The position numbers and the translations under genes were made by a program. Under the pieces are notes generated by a model. That model did not search any database, was not told where the DNA came from, and saw nothing but the letters and a program-made list of their open reading frames with translations. 36,320 nt of DNA from Proteromonas lacertae (taxonomy: Eukaryota; Sar; Bigyra; Opalinata; Proteromonadidae), in NCBI GenBank assembly GCA_002245135.1, contig NGBS01000656.1:1-36320 (forward strand). Direction: 5' to 3'. Shown here piece by piece: positions 20,059 to 29,970 of the stretch. Positions within the stretch are counted from its first letter, which is position 1; every line of letters starts with the position of its first letter.

Positions 20059-21218
20059 TGCCTAGGAAATGATTCCAGATCAGAACTTTACTTATAGATC
20101 CAGGAGCTACCTCCCGAGATGTACCTTGCTTACTCTATCCACACGATGAACTTCAACTCCTTATGATTACTAGCTGATGGATGTAGATGACTTTATCGGT
20201 CTTTGTAATGAGTTGCGTGATCTGTATGCTGTGAACTTCATAGTCTCGATCATCATCTACCATCTTAACTTACAATGCTTCTATTCCGATAAGACTTATA
20301 CGATAGTCAGAAGCCTCCCTTTGAAGTTCAACTACTCTCCGTAGACTTCACTTGCACCTTTGACTTCCAAGGATCTACTAATCGTCTCTCTATTCCAGAT
20401 GCTCCTTTACCTTCTTGGACTTCTCGGACGTGGCAGGCATTACCTATGAATTACTTTCTCTTCACTCTTGGTTCTAGCAGTCTATGATCACTGCTATAGT
20501 AAGTACCTTGAGACTGACTGCTGAAGTTAGAGTTGATCTCATCCTTAACATCTCTTGAAGAACTACTTGTGATCTTTACCGATACCTCTCTCTTGAACTG
20601 ATGGTAACCCCTCAAGTGACAATTCCTTCTAGTTCTAGTTCATCAAAGTTGTTGATCCTCAGTAATGTACTAGCCTTCAGTCTGATCACTACTAGTCTCG
20701 GTATTGTTATTGAAGTCAGTGTCTTTACCTATCTACTGATAATCACCTTACGATCGATATCTTATAGACTCTTGGACATCTATGCCAGTGTTGCTACTTG
20801 AGGAGTATACGATATCTCTGGTCTACTTACTTACTTACTAGTAATGATTCCTAGCATCACAAGTAAGGACTACTCAGGTAAAGGATTATCGATCACACTT
20901 CCTATAGTCTGCAATTGTAACTCTTTATGTACCTACAACTACTTCATGATCTTCAGAGTCATTGATCCAAGGTTGTTATCTCAGGGTTGTTGATGTCCTT
21001 ACTATCATTGACTTATCCGAGACTCCTTAAGTTTATTGAATTGATTACTTACCATGTCCTTGAGTTGCTCATCTCCGTAAGGTTCCTTGAATTGATTATT
21101 TCTATTGTCCTCGGTCATACCCATGGTAACATTTTACTAAGTACCAACAATGTTAATCACGTTCCTTATCAGGAGATGCGTTTACTACTACTACTACTAC
21201 TACTACTACTTGTGGAAG
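20059..21218. other. Intergenic region between the two genes of element 2
   Basis: No long frame is supported on either strand. The stretch contains an (ACT)n microsatellite at about 21184-21211 and many short CTT/GAT-rich pieces. Remnants of decayed coding sequence are possible but not demonstrable. Confidence 0.4.
21184..21211 (+). repeat. (ACT)n microsatellite
   Basis: Nine tandem ACT triplets lie just downstream of the zinc-ribbon gene's stop codon. Confidence 0.9.
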
Positions 21219-21998
21219 TTATGATGACTTTGCCTGGTAAGGAGTTGCTTCAGAAGCTAGCTTTAGATGCTTCGCTGGAGGATCACTTGAAGCACCTAGC
21301 GATGGTAGTGAGGGTGTTGCTATCGATCTCTTCTTCGGAGGATTACTAAGCTGTTTTTGTCTCCTCATTGATTCTATCCTGAGTCGGAGATGATCTTCAT
21401 ATTGTCTTAAGCGATGATACAGACTCAAGAGACAGCACATCGGAAGTGACTTTACCTTTGGATCTACGTGAAAGTTGATGTGACCATCTTTGATAGATAA
21501 AACTATCTTGGCCTGGCAAGACTTCTCTTTGAGGTGAACAGCATCACATGGAAATGAAATAATCTTATCGAACATCCCATCATGGTCGATTAGATCATTG
21601 TTGTCCTTGGTTGTCTTAAGAATCTCATGTATACTGTGTTGCATAAGCTGATTAATTATATCCCTTGTTTTATCACTGGAGTTGATGGAGATTCCTGGTT
21701 GTTGATTCTTAGTAAGTTTCCCAGATCTACATCTTGGACAACATCGATAGTAGTCTCCATTGGGCTTTAACATCATCGATGAAGCGAAGTGCATATGGCA
21801 TCTACTGCAGGACATAGTCTTGGCTATGAGTTCACCGTTCTCTTCCAAGGCTTTACGTTCCTCATGGCATCGGGCTATTGTCTTCTGCTTTGCCTTTCGT
21901 AAGAGAGCTCTACAAGAACTACAACAGCTGTATGCTCTTCCATCAGCTTCAGATTGGAACTCCTTCTTACATCGACTACATTTGACGATGGATTGCAT
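21219..21998 (-). CDS. Double zinc-ribbon protein of element 2
   Basis: From ATG 21998 the protein has about 259 residues. Two similar Cys4 modules lie at the N-terminus: CSRCKKEF..CCSSCR (about 7-30) and CSRCHMHF..CCPRCR (about 64-91). They are separated by a Lys/Arg/Glu helix, with a further Cys-His pair at about 44-45. The rest contains an acidic/helical middle, a short beta-like part (SFPCDAVHLKEKSCQAKIV), a helix (CCLLSLYHRLRQYEDHLRLRIESMRRQK) and a Ser/Pro/Lys-rich tail with NLS-like KKRS. Paired zinc ribbons suggest nucleic-acid binding, possibly to the hairpins or iterons of the element, which is inference. An upstream TTG at 22007 is also in frame. An AT-rich region behind the start is the likely promoter. 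Confidence 0.7.
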   Translation of the reverse strand: MQSIVKCSRCKKEFQSEADGRAYSCCSSCRALLRKAKQKTIARCHEERKALEENGELIAKTMSCSRCHMHFASSMMLKPNGDYYRCCPRCRSGKLTKNQQPGISINSSDKTRDIINQLMQHSIHEILKTTKDNNDLIDHDGMFDKIISFPCDAVHLKEKSCQAKIVLSIKDGHINFHVDPKVKSLPMCCLLSLYHRLRQYEDHLRLRIESMRRQKQLSNPPKKRSIATPSLPSLGASSDPPAKHLKLASEATPYQAKSS

Positions 21999-22540
21999 GG
22001 TTACCAATTAAGTATAAAAAAATAACTAGAAATATTTTAATGCCTTGAGTGACTGTAATAATTGACTTGTTACTAAATATTGATCTCATGGTTATTAGAT
22101 ACTTGTTTATTAGCTTTACTTCTATGAGTTCTTATTCATATCTAGGAATGATGATTAGTAGATAGTCTGTAACTGGTTACTACATATTGATCACTTAGAT
22201 AAGCTATTGGAATTTAGCAACTAAGTCCAGGATCTATTTTCTATGTCCCTATTTTTAAACCTTCCTTACGATGTCCTTAAGTCCGGTCAGTTCAATTTTT
22301 CTTGGCCTTATCAGAGTTGTGAATGCACCTCCAACTCCTAGGCTTCTTGTAGTAGGGGTCACTCAATGCTTCCTAAGCTCCTGCTGTTGATCTCATTCTA
22401 GTGTTAGGGTATCTGGTACTGTACTTTATAGTGAACTGTTGATTACAGATTCATCTCTATTCAATTTTTCTTTAGAATTTGGATCTTAGATGTTGCCTGT
22501 GATCTCCTGAGTTGATGAGGCAAGGCTATGTAGGAGGTGG
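21999..22540. other. Upstream region of the zinc-ribbon gene
   Basis: This is locally AT-rich sequence (TATAAAAAAATAACTAG near 22012) followed by mixed non-coding sequence. It is the probable promoter of the minus-strand gene. No gene is seen. Confidence 0.35.
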
Positions 22541-22554
22541 TTCAGATATAAACA

Positions 22555-22624
22555 GTAGCTGTACTGGGGTTCGAACCCGGAGGGGATGGGATGTTGGTAC
22601 CTTGTCTGCCCACTAGGGCATCTT
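22555..22624 (-). other. tRNA-like Pol III A-box/B-box pair
   Basis: On the minus strand TGCCCTAGTGG fits the A-box consensus and GGTTCGAACCC is a perfect B-box (22568-22578). They are about 32 nt apart, as in a tRNA. Acceptor, D and anticodon stems do not form, so this is not a functional tRNA. It is best read as an internal Pol III promoter, tRNA relic or SINE-like head. The B-box is itself self-complementary, so orientation rests on the A-box. Confidence 0.45.
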
Positions 22625-23123
22625 GACCTTACTTATGGATTGCTGATCCTAGTATATGTATTGTTCAGCTACAGTATTTAGTGAATAGATTCAGAATGAT
22701 TCCTATTCAATCTCCATTGGACAGATGATGGGGAATTGACCTTAAGAAAATGCTCATTAGCTTACCTCCAGTAACATCTCTAACAAGTGCTCAGGTAAGT
22801 TCCTACTTATCCTAAGCTTCCCAATCACGGTATCCACGTTTCTACGATTGCTTAGATGATGATGCTGTCCTCGGGAATGAACTTTACCTTCAGGAATAAA
22901 TAAACTAAACTGGTATGTAAGGAGCTTCCTAGTAGATGACTTACAAGGCTAATGGAACATACCTACAGAACCCTCCTGAGATTGTTTATCACGATCTTCA
23001 AGGCCTTTGAGAAATTCAGAACTAGCTGGAGCATCTTGGATTCAAGTCTTAGAAGGGCAATGAAACTTACCTAGGCAATGATCCTGTTCCTTGGCTTTGT
23101 AATGCAGTCTCTTGATGGAAGTT

Positions 23124-23186
23124 CCATGACTGTGTCAGGAGGTTCCTCCTTGAGTTACAGCTCAAGGAGGAACATCCCGTCCTTGC
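23124..23186. other. Hairpin module A
   Basis: CATGAC..GTCAGGAG precedes a perfect 13-bp stem GTTCCTCCTTGAG / CTCAAGGAGGAAC with a 6-nt loop. It is followed by CGTCCTTG. Confidence 0.75.
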
Positions 23187-23421
23187 TATGATAGATGATA
23201 GTTGAATGTTACCTAGTTGATTAATAAGGACGATAAGACTTACCTTTATAAGGCTCCCAAGATTGATAACAATGATCTTCAAGGACCCTTGAGAAATTGA
23301 AGCCTAACTGGAGTGGTAACAAAGTTGTTGATTGCTTAAAGAGGTTCTGATAATGGTCCTTTAACTGGATGAAGATCTCCTGGTCTTGTTATTGCTCAAA
23401 GTGTAGTACCTCCCCTGATAC

Positions 23422-23510
23422 GATCACCATGCATGACTACGTCCGAGAGAACTCCTCCTTACGGCTATGCCTTCAGGAGGACTTCTCTCGTCCTTGTCAT
23501 CATGGTGATC
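23422..23510. other. Hairpin module B
   Basis: An outer stem GATCACCATG / CATGGTGATC encloses CATGAC..CGTC, an inner stem of GAGAGAA with TTCTCTC and TCCTCCT with AGGAGGA, and CGTCCTTG. The stem sequence differs from modules A and D although the flanks are the same. Confidence 0.7.
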
Positions 23511-23640
23511 TCCTCGGTGAGCTCCTGGACAATGTAATTAAACTTTACCTAGAAGAGTTATAAGGACAATGAAGCATACCTAGGCAATGATCCCATGGAT
23601 GTTCCTTGGCTTTGTAATGAAGTCTCTCTTGATGGAAGTT

Positions 23641-23700
23641 CCATGGCTTTGTCGGGAGGTTCCTCCTTGAGCTGTAACTCAAGGAGGAACATTCCTTCCT
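23641..23700. other. Hairpin module C
   Basis: CATGGC..GTCGGGAG precedes the stem GTTCCTCCTTGAG / CTCAAGGAGGAAC, with a loop different from that of module A. TTCCTTG follows. Confidence 0.75.
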
Positions 23701-23865
23701 TGATAGGATAGATGATAGTTAAACTTACCTAGGAGAGTTATAAAGCCATTGTAACTTACCTCTAGGAAGCTCCCGAGAATGCTTAATTATGATCTTCAAG
23801 GCCCATCCTGAAGCGTTGCTTCGTAATGAAAGCTGATAAAGCTTAATAGAAGTACCATCAAGTCG

Positions 23866-23962
23866 CCTTCCCAGATACGTCCAGCCGTGCATGACTGCGT
23901 CAGGGAATCTCCCATCGTGGGAGATTCCTTCCTTGCCAACACGGCTGTACTTCTCGGGAAGG
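23866..23962. other. Hairpin module D
   Basis: The outer pairs CCTTCCC / GGGAAGG and AGCCGTG / CACGGCT enclose CATGAC..CGTC and an inner 11-bp stem GGAATCTCCCA / TGGGAGATTCC with a 3-nt loop, followed by TTCCTTG. Both stems differ in sequence from modules A-C but stay fully paired. Confidence 0.75.
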
Positions 23963-24088
23963 TCGTGGATGAACTTATCTAGGAGAGTTATAAGGATGAT
24001 AAAACATACCTTCAGAAGCCTTCCGAGATTGCTAATCATTATCTTCAATCACCCTTGAGAAATCCACAACTAGCTAGAACCTCCAGGA

Positions 24089-24158
24089 GTTACCATTTGG
24101 TAACTTGTTACCAATTGGTAACTAGTTAACAATTGGTAACAAGTTAACAATTGTAAAC
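24089..24158. repeat. Four 18-bp palindromic iterons
   Basis: Palindromic 16-mers start at 24089, 24107, 24125 and 24143, exactly 18 bp apart: GTTACCATTTGGTAAC, GTTACCAATTGGTAAC, GTTAACAATTGGTAAC and GTTAACAATTGTAAAC. Regular spacing of dyad-symmetric sites is typical of binding arrays for a transposase, replication initiator or repressor. The bound protein is unknown. Confidence 0.8.
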
Positions 24159-24249
24159 TCCCGGTTCCCCAGTTGGTTTCCACGATTCAATTAAAAGCCC
24201 TTACAAGGTCACCAGCGTAGCAAGGAGAGTCAAGAGCGTGATTAGATTC

Positions 24250-24607
24250 ATCACCTCGAGGTGACCAACACTTCTAGATAGCTTCCAGGAGTCCCCGTAG
24301 GAGATCGTCTCATAGATAGGTATAGAAATAGCTTACAGCAGTCCCCGTAGGGAAGTAGACTCCGTAGGCAGTAGACCCCGTTAGGAGGAATCCCGTAGGA
24401 ACCTTACGTAAATGGGACCCTGGGACATTGTCACAGAGTTCTAACGAGTGTTCTAGGAGTCCGTCCCCTTCTAGATTCAGAGTTGACCTTTACGGGAGCT
24501 TCATCGATGCAAGGCCCCGTAAAAGTCAACTCTGAATCTAGAAAGGGACGGACCCTAGAAAACTCGTTAGGACTCTGGCATAATGTGCCAGAGTCCCATT
24601 TATATAC
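24250..24607 (-). repeat. Right terminal inverted repeat of element 2
   Basis: This is the complement of 16791-17158 with scattered differences, for example a shorter palindrome centre and a changed tip. It contains a long palindrome (about 24421-24580) and, at the very end, a small hairpin ACTCTGGCA / TGCCAGAGT (24572-24594) that the left end lacks. Confidence 0.85.
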
Positions 24608-24830
24608 TATATATAAAAAGTGTTATAAAAGAAAATGAATGTTCAAACTCGTTTGACATTTTAAAACCAAAAATCAAATTTACTCAATATATTGTGATGT
24701 TTGTGATTTATTACAAGATTATATTTCCTTTGTTTTTGTTTATTTTATTTCTGTGGTTGTTTGTTTAAGAATAAGTGATGTAAATTTCATTATTTTGATT
24801 TTGTAGTGAAAAACCCCACTTACCAACTCT

Positions 24831-24929
24831 TGCAATATTGCTTCTTCAACAAATGTTTCTTTTCCTTCCTTAGCATTAAAATCAATACGCCTGACTTTAA
24901 CTCTGGGTTGAATAATAAAGGGACAGGGC
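24831..24929 (-). pseudogene. Protein-like fragment left of the hAT element
   Basis: The minus-strand frame reads RVKVRRIDFNAKEGKETFV and AILQEL, followed by a donor-like GTAAGTGG. It ends abruptly at the repetitive GGG/CCC-rich block around 24930-25010. It may be an exon cut by the transposon, with the other side at 27628-27735. Family not recognised. Confidence 0.25.
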
Positions 24930-25158
24930 AGTGGCGGGACAAGGGCATGTCCCGGGCAAAAATTGAAAGGGGCGTCCTTTATACTATCTAAAAATAGAAA
25001 AGGGTACAATTTGCCCTTTTCAATTATTTTATTTATATTTTTATATTTTGTGCGATTTTAGGGATATTAAACGCTATAAAAATATTTATTCTTTTCATAA
25101 TTATGTATTATTATCTTATAACAATAACAAACAATAATATTTCATTATAATAATAGCC

Positions 25159-27068
25159 TTAAAAGTAAGGGCTTTGAGATCCTTCATCACTAGAACTTTC
25201 ATTTTCATCACTAGAACTTTCATCTTTATCACTAGAATTTTCATCACTTAAACCTTCATCGCTAGAACTACCAGAACTTTCATCTTCATCACCAGAACAT
25301 TGATAATCTAAAGTGTCATATGCTATATTGTTATCAATTTCATTCAGCACATCTAAATTATATTCTTCTTCACTAATATCATTATCATCTTCATTTCTAT
25401 CTTTTTCTTTGTTTTTTTCTTTTAATAAATCATATTTTATTCTTAAAATATTATTTATAGTATTAAGCTGTAATTTATTTCTAATATGATTATGAACTAT
25501 TCCCTCAATACTAAATGAACGTTCAATAAATGAGCTTGTGACAGGAATAGTTGAAAGAATATCATATAGCTTCTTAACATTTGGGTAAAAAACTCCATAC
25601 ATATTGTACCATATATTAGTTGATATCTTTTCGAAAATATATCTGAAGGGCACTTTTTGGAGTATGGTTTTCTTCTTTCAAAATGATATATCTCATTTAA
25701 TGCTTTCTGATTTAAAATAGGGCTGAATTTAGATAATATATATCTTTATATATTATCCTTCTCCATGTCTGAAAATTTATGTTTACTGTTTATGTCTAAA
25801 AATTCATATAGAGCTAAAATGCTGTAGTTTGCATGTCTAGTCTCTTTTTTTATAATGTCTTTAATAAGTTCTTTTTCACTTGATGACCTTTTCATTAACT
25901 TTCTTTTAATTTTGGTCAATATTCTGAAACCATCATTTAATGTAGATGAATCTTTGCATAATAAGTGTATATTTGTGGAAATATATTTTGCAATCTTGTA
26001 GCATTCTTTAATTTCTGGTATATCTTCTTCCTTTAATAATTTTATCTGTAATAAAATTTCTTTATTGAGTAATATTTTTCTAAATACATCGCTATAGCTT
26101 GACCATCTCGTATCACAACCCTTGCGTATTTGGATATTTTTTTGTATAATTGAATATATAGTTTCTCTAATCTTTTGATTATTATTTAACTTATGAATAA
26201 TGTCATTACACATGACTATCACTTTTTTGTATTTCTCTATTTCGAATACTTTTTTACTGATTAAGTTTAGGATGTGTGCTAAACATCCAAACTTTAATAC
26301 AGGTCTATTTATTTTTTTCTCTAAAATACTACTTATCTTTTTCATGGTGTAGTTGTTATCACTACTCACAGCAACAATGTTTTTAATATCTAGTTTATAC
26401 TTCACTAATGTTTGAATTATTAATTCCACTATATTTTCTGATGTTTCTCGTTTATGTAAATAAATGGATTCCAAAAACGAAATATCACTGCTTTTCTTTA
26501 TTGCCAAATTAATAACGTTTTCATTGGTTACTGATTTCCAAGCGTCCACAATTATACATATTTTACTGTTATCTACAATTTCCTTTACTATTCTTTCTGC
26601 TTCTTCGTTCATTGATGCTTTTATTTTGTTTATTGTTATTGACTTTGTAGTTGGATTTAATGCATATATTAGATTTTTAAAGGATTTAGATTGTATGGTT
26701 CTGAAAGCTAAGTTATTTTTTATAAGATATTTGGTCACCATTAAGTTTATTGCACGTTCATCATATCTCAATTCTGTAAGTTTTGATTGGATTAGCTTTT
26801 CACTACATCTAATTTAATAAATATAATAAATATATTTATACTTTTTGTAATGACGTTTCAAATTAGTGCAATGAGCAATAATCATTGCCTTGCACCTTCT
26901 GCATTGAATTCTGTTGTATTTTTCAAGGGGTTTCTTTAACACCACATCTTCATTAAAGTATCTATACACAGCATCTCTCGTTTTACCCATATACAATTGA
27001 AATGCAAAATGATAGCTCGAAATTCTCAAACCATTTTCTAAGTATTCAAATAATTGCTTGAAATACAT
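25159..27068 (-). pseudogene. BED-zinc-finger hAT transposase, broken
   Basis: Exon 1 (27068-26842) encodes a BED finger with C-x2-C (IQCRRCKA) and H-x-C (LKRHYKK then Cys after splicing). A 33-nt GT..AG intron (26809-26841) joins it in phase to exon 2, which holds CIIVDAWKS, the first catalytic Asp region, then AVSSDNNYTMKK, KFGCLAHILNLI and CDTRWSSY, all hAT landmarks. A TAA at 25746-25748 and a 1-nt frame change near 25653 separate this from the C-terminal dimerisation domain (IPVTSSFIERSFS and HIRNKLQ) at 25159-25653, which ends in a Ser/Asp/Glu repeat. The enzyme cannot be made intact as written. Confidence 0.85.
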
Positions 27069-27539
27069 TAAGTAGTATGCAAAATATACTAAATAGTAAT
27101 TTTGAAATAGTTTTTCTATTAGTTTATGAAATATATTATGTTATTATCATAACAAGTACTATTGATTATCAATTAACTGAAAATACCCATTCTATAGCTA
27201 TACTTCTTAATTATCTATATGATTATGTATAATATACAAAATTATTTATTATATAAATTACATTTATGTTCAGTGACGTCAATCACCTTGAAATGTACAT
27301 AATGTATATATATGCATATCAGAATATGATATACAGTATGTATATTCTATATAATTAGTATATATGCATAAACATATGATATTATATAATCATAAGAAAA
27401 GTAGATGACTATTATGTTATAATACACAATAATATATCCTTTTTAACATATGTTAGTATATCTAGATGATAATATGGAAAAGTTATAACAAAAAATCAGA
27501 AAAAATATACTACAGCATAACACATGCTAATATTACTAT
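27069..27539. other. Non-coding 5' region of the hAT element
   Basis: This very AT-rich stretch has repeated TATATGCATA and TATATTC motifs around 27300-27380. No gene is seen. Confidence 0.4.
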
Positions 27540-27627
27540 GCCCGAGCAGTAAGGGGCAGGCTTCTTTTCAGCTGAAAAAAAAGGGGCAAAAATAGGGCAA
27601 AATTCGAAAAGGACGCCCTTTATCGAA

Positions 27628-27735
27628 CCCAGCTTTAACTTCACTCATAATCGTTATTAATTTTCTCTTTTGTGGTACTTCCTCCAATTGATAATGAACT
27701 TCTAATAATAACGGTTTAAAAGGGTTGAATAACTG
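27628..27735 (-). pseudogene. Protein-like fragment right of the hAT element
   Basis: On the minus strand, after an acceptor-like TTTATATCTCAG, the frame reads FNPFKPLLLEVHYQLEEV and then QKRKLITIMSEVKAG before running into the GGGC-rich hAT edge. It is probably an exon of a host gene split by the transposon. Family not recognised. Confidence 0.25.
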
Positions 27736-27839
27736 AGATATAAAGAATTATAATTTGATAGAATAGCCAATCAAATCACTCCAACAAATAACGAATGAAA
27801 TATGTATTAGTTTTAAATTATAAATATGATTTATTACTA

Positions 27840-29970
27840 TTATTTTTTTACAGTATTCAATATTGAAGATGGTTGTATATATTTTATAAAAAATTCCTGT
27901 TCATATATTTCTTTCTTAAATTCTGACAGATAGAATGTTTTATTAACCTTTCCATTAACTTCTCCTATACAAATGTCATTAAACTTAAATTCTGTTTTAG
28001 TATTTGATGGATTTATACTCACTATTCCATGTAGTTTAGTATTTCGATCTATTATTCGATTGAAGTGTGATATAAGATTTTTTGGGGCATTTAATTTTCT
28101 TGTAGAATTTCCTTTTGATGAAACAAATACATAATGAAAATCTAACCATCCCATTGTCATAGCTAATTTTATAATACATTCATCAATTATATTATTATAT
28201 CCTTCATCTATATCACTACTTATTTTTATTCTCTCATCACTTATAATATGAATAAAGCAGTTATTCATCAAATAAATCATTTCTCTATTTTCAAGAGTGG
28301 CTAAGTGAAGTATACAAACTCCTTTCATTTTAGTACAATATATATCACTATCGAATAATTCTTTAAACTTTTCAAATTCATTGTCTTCTATGTTTTCTAA
28401 AACAAGTGCAGTTCTAGTATCCTTAATAACTAATTTTTCTGTATGATATAAACAGTTGTAAAAAACTAGTTCTTCAAATAATAATTGAAATATATTACCT
28501 TCTTTTTTACTATCAATTCTGTTAAAGCGACTTTGAATTTCTTTAATGTTATTTGGTTGTGCTGTATGTTTAATACTATAGAAGATAAAATCAAATATTT
28601 CATTAGATATAAACTCCATTTGATTGTTATCGATAGAACGAAAATCAATATATGAATATTTCACCATATAATGGCATAATGTACTATCAAATGATGTAGT
28701 ATTTGTGGATGTATTTTTATTATTTTCATTTGATGAAGGTTCACTTAGATATCTCAATAAAAAATCCATATAACTAAGACCACCTATTATTCGTTTAATA
28801 CCTTTTGAATATAACTCTTCCCAATAATCTCTACCATAACATATATCATATATTGCAGCATAATAGATATGTCTTGGAACATTTCCATATTTACTATTGA
28901 ATCTATTCTTATATATTGAATATTGTAATTCAATTGGTAAACATTTTTCTTCCCATTCTTCAATTTCATCCTTAGTGAAAACATCCATATAATAATATAT
29001 TCGATTAAATTGTGAATCATTAAAATGTTTATAATTATTTATATCTGGTGAAGTAACATAGAACAATATTGAAGCATTTGTACTATCTGGATCAAGGTTA
29101 TATGAATCAGATATAGCTATTTCAGAGTGTTTTTCATCATTTTCTACTTCAATTACATTTTCTTCTTTTAATCTATACTTGTCATATTTTCTTTTCTTTG
29201 AACTTTTATGTACTGTTGCTGCAATTTTCAATTCACTTTTCTTTGTTTCATCCTTTTCTTCCAATTCTATCAATTCTTTATTCATTGCATTTTTCTTTCT
29301 TTCTATTTTTTCATTCAATTCAATGATTTTCTTTAGCAAGAATATAATAAAGGAGGTTTTACCACATCCTGGATTTCCTCTTAACAAAATTTTTAATGAA
29401 TATTGTAAATTTGTGTTCTTATCAAAAAACTGTTTCTTCACATACTCTATATAAGGTTCTATATTAGATTCTTTATAATCACTTGTTTTAAGAATAGGAG
29501 TAAATAATATATCATCTTCTCTTATACACTCATTCAATATTTCAACTATTAAATTACTACTTTCGTATTTTTCATCTTCGAATAATTTTTCCAACTTAGC
29601 AAATAATATATAATATTTTAATTCATTCCATATATCTTTATAAACTTGTCGGATATACACTCTCTTTTCAGGATACTGATATATTTCACAGTCAATACTA
29701 ATTGTATTATCATAATTTATTATTACTGGATTTTCAAATATTCTACATAAAGAATTTGTTTCTATTATTAGAATATTATAATAATATAAATATACTTTTA
29801 CAAGTTGAACAATGATATCTCAAATTTCCTTTAACATCTGTTATTGAATTATTTGCTGATATTAACTTTTCATAATACTCTTTTTCGGCATATTTAAATA
29901 AATTAGATAAATAATTATCAATATCATCATGGACTTTAGGTAATACTGACAAAAACACTTTGTTAGTATT
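27840..29970 (-). CDS. C-terminal half of a giant protein: Cys motif and second Crinkler/RHS-like NTPase
   Basis: Coding segments 29970-29796 and 29761-27840 are joined by a 34-nt GT..AG intron (29762-29795), phase consistent, about 698 residues. No ATG occurs before the NTPase. The frame is continuous with the gene upstream across a single TAA (29971-29973), so this is best read as its continuation. Order: end of the repeat domain, a CSTCK knuckle, a linker, then Walker A GNPGCGKTS near 29370. A Lys/Glu coil inserted in the NTPase is followed by FYVTSPDINNYKHF, MDVFTKDEIEEWEE and KYGNVPRHIYYAA, the equivalent of the GGIPR segment of RHS/Crinkler ATPases. A C-terminal domain of unknown type follows. 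In those families the NTPase precedes variable effector domains. The cell role here is unknown. Confidence 0.65.

Larger units (their letters stand above)
22938..24080. repeat. Array of subterminal repeat blocks
   Basis: Diverged copies of one unit follow each other. A CTTACCT or CATACCT start is followed by CAGAAGCCTTCCGAGATTGC-like sequence, GATCTTCAAGG, then TTGAGAAATTCAGAACTAGC. Copies are seen around 22960-23030, 23240-23305, 23745-23800 and 24003-24085, and one in element 1 at 14455-14525. Hairpin modules lie between them. No coding frame runs across the array. Confidence 0.65.
16791..24607. mobile_element. 7.8 kb hairpin-ended element with long TIRs (element 2)
   Basis: The terminal inverted repeats, about 360 bp each (16791-17158 and 24250-24607), match closely, including TACCTCGAGGTGATG-type inner ends and GTATATAAATGGGAC outer ends. 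Both sides are flanked by TATATA. Each TIR holds a palindrome of about 160-180 nt. The interior is visibly richer in G+C than the flanks. It encodes on the minus strand a coiled-coil protein (17587-20058) and a double zinc-ribbon protein (21219-21998). Between 22,700 and 24,080 it carries a non-coding array of hairpin modules, and at 24089-24158 iterons. No DDE, tyrosine, serine, HUH or polymerase signature was recognised. Whether it is a transposon, a viral relic or a satellite of one is open. Confidence 0.8.
24915..27625 (-). mobile_element. Decayed BED/hAT DNA transposon
   Basis: The body is a hAT transposase (25159-27068, minus). Blocks rich in GGGC/GCCC lie at both ends (24918-25010 and 27540-27625). 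They share ATAAAGGG in inverted orientation and GGGCAAAA..CCTTTAT in direct orientation. A CAGGGCAGTGGCGGG stretch on the left has the look of hAT termini, but no matching right terminus or 8-bp target duplication could be defined. The boundaries are therefore approximate. Confidence 0.55.

Noticed and set aside
22555-22624. A functional tRNA gene.
   Set aside because: The acceptor, D and anticodon arms do not pair. Only the A-box and B-box elements are present.
23725-24048. A minus-strand 107-codon frame in the hairpin array.
   Set aside because: It spans hairpin module D and repeat blocks, is not conserved in frame with the neighbouring copies, and lacks protein-like composition.
22938-24080. 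A CRISPR array.
   Set aside because: The repeats are long, diverged, irregularly spaced and eukaryotic in context, with hairpins rather than unique spacers between them.
10945-24607. The two elements as Helitrons.
   Set aside because: They have long inverted repeats and a TATATA duplication. Helitrons lack TIRs and insert between A and T without duplication, and no Rep/helicase is present.
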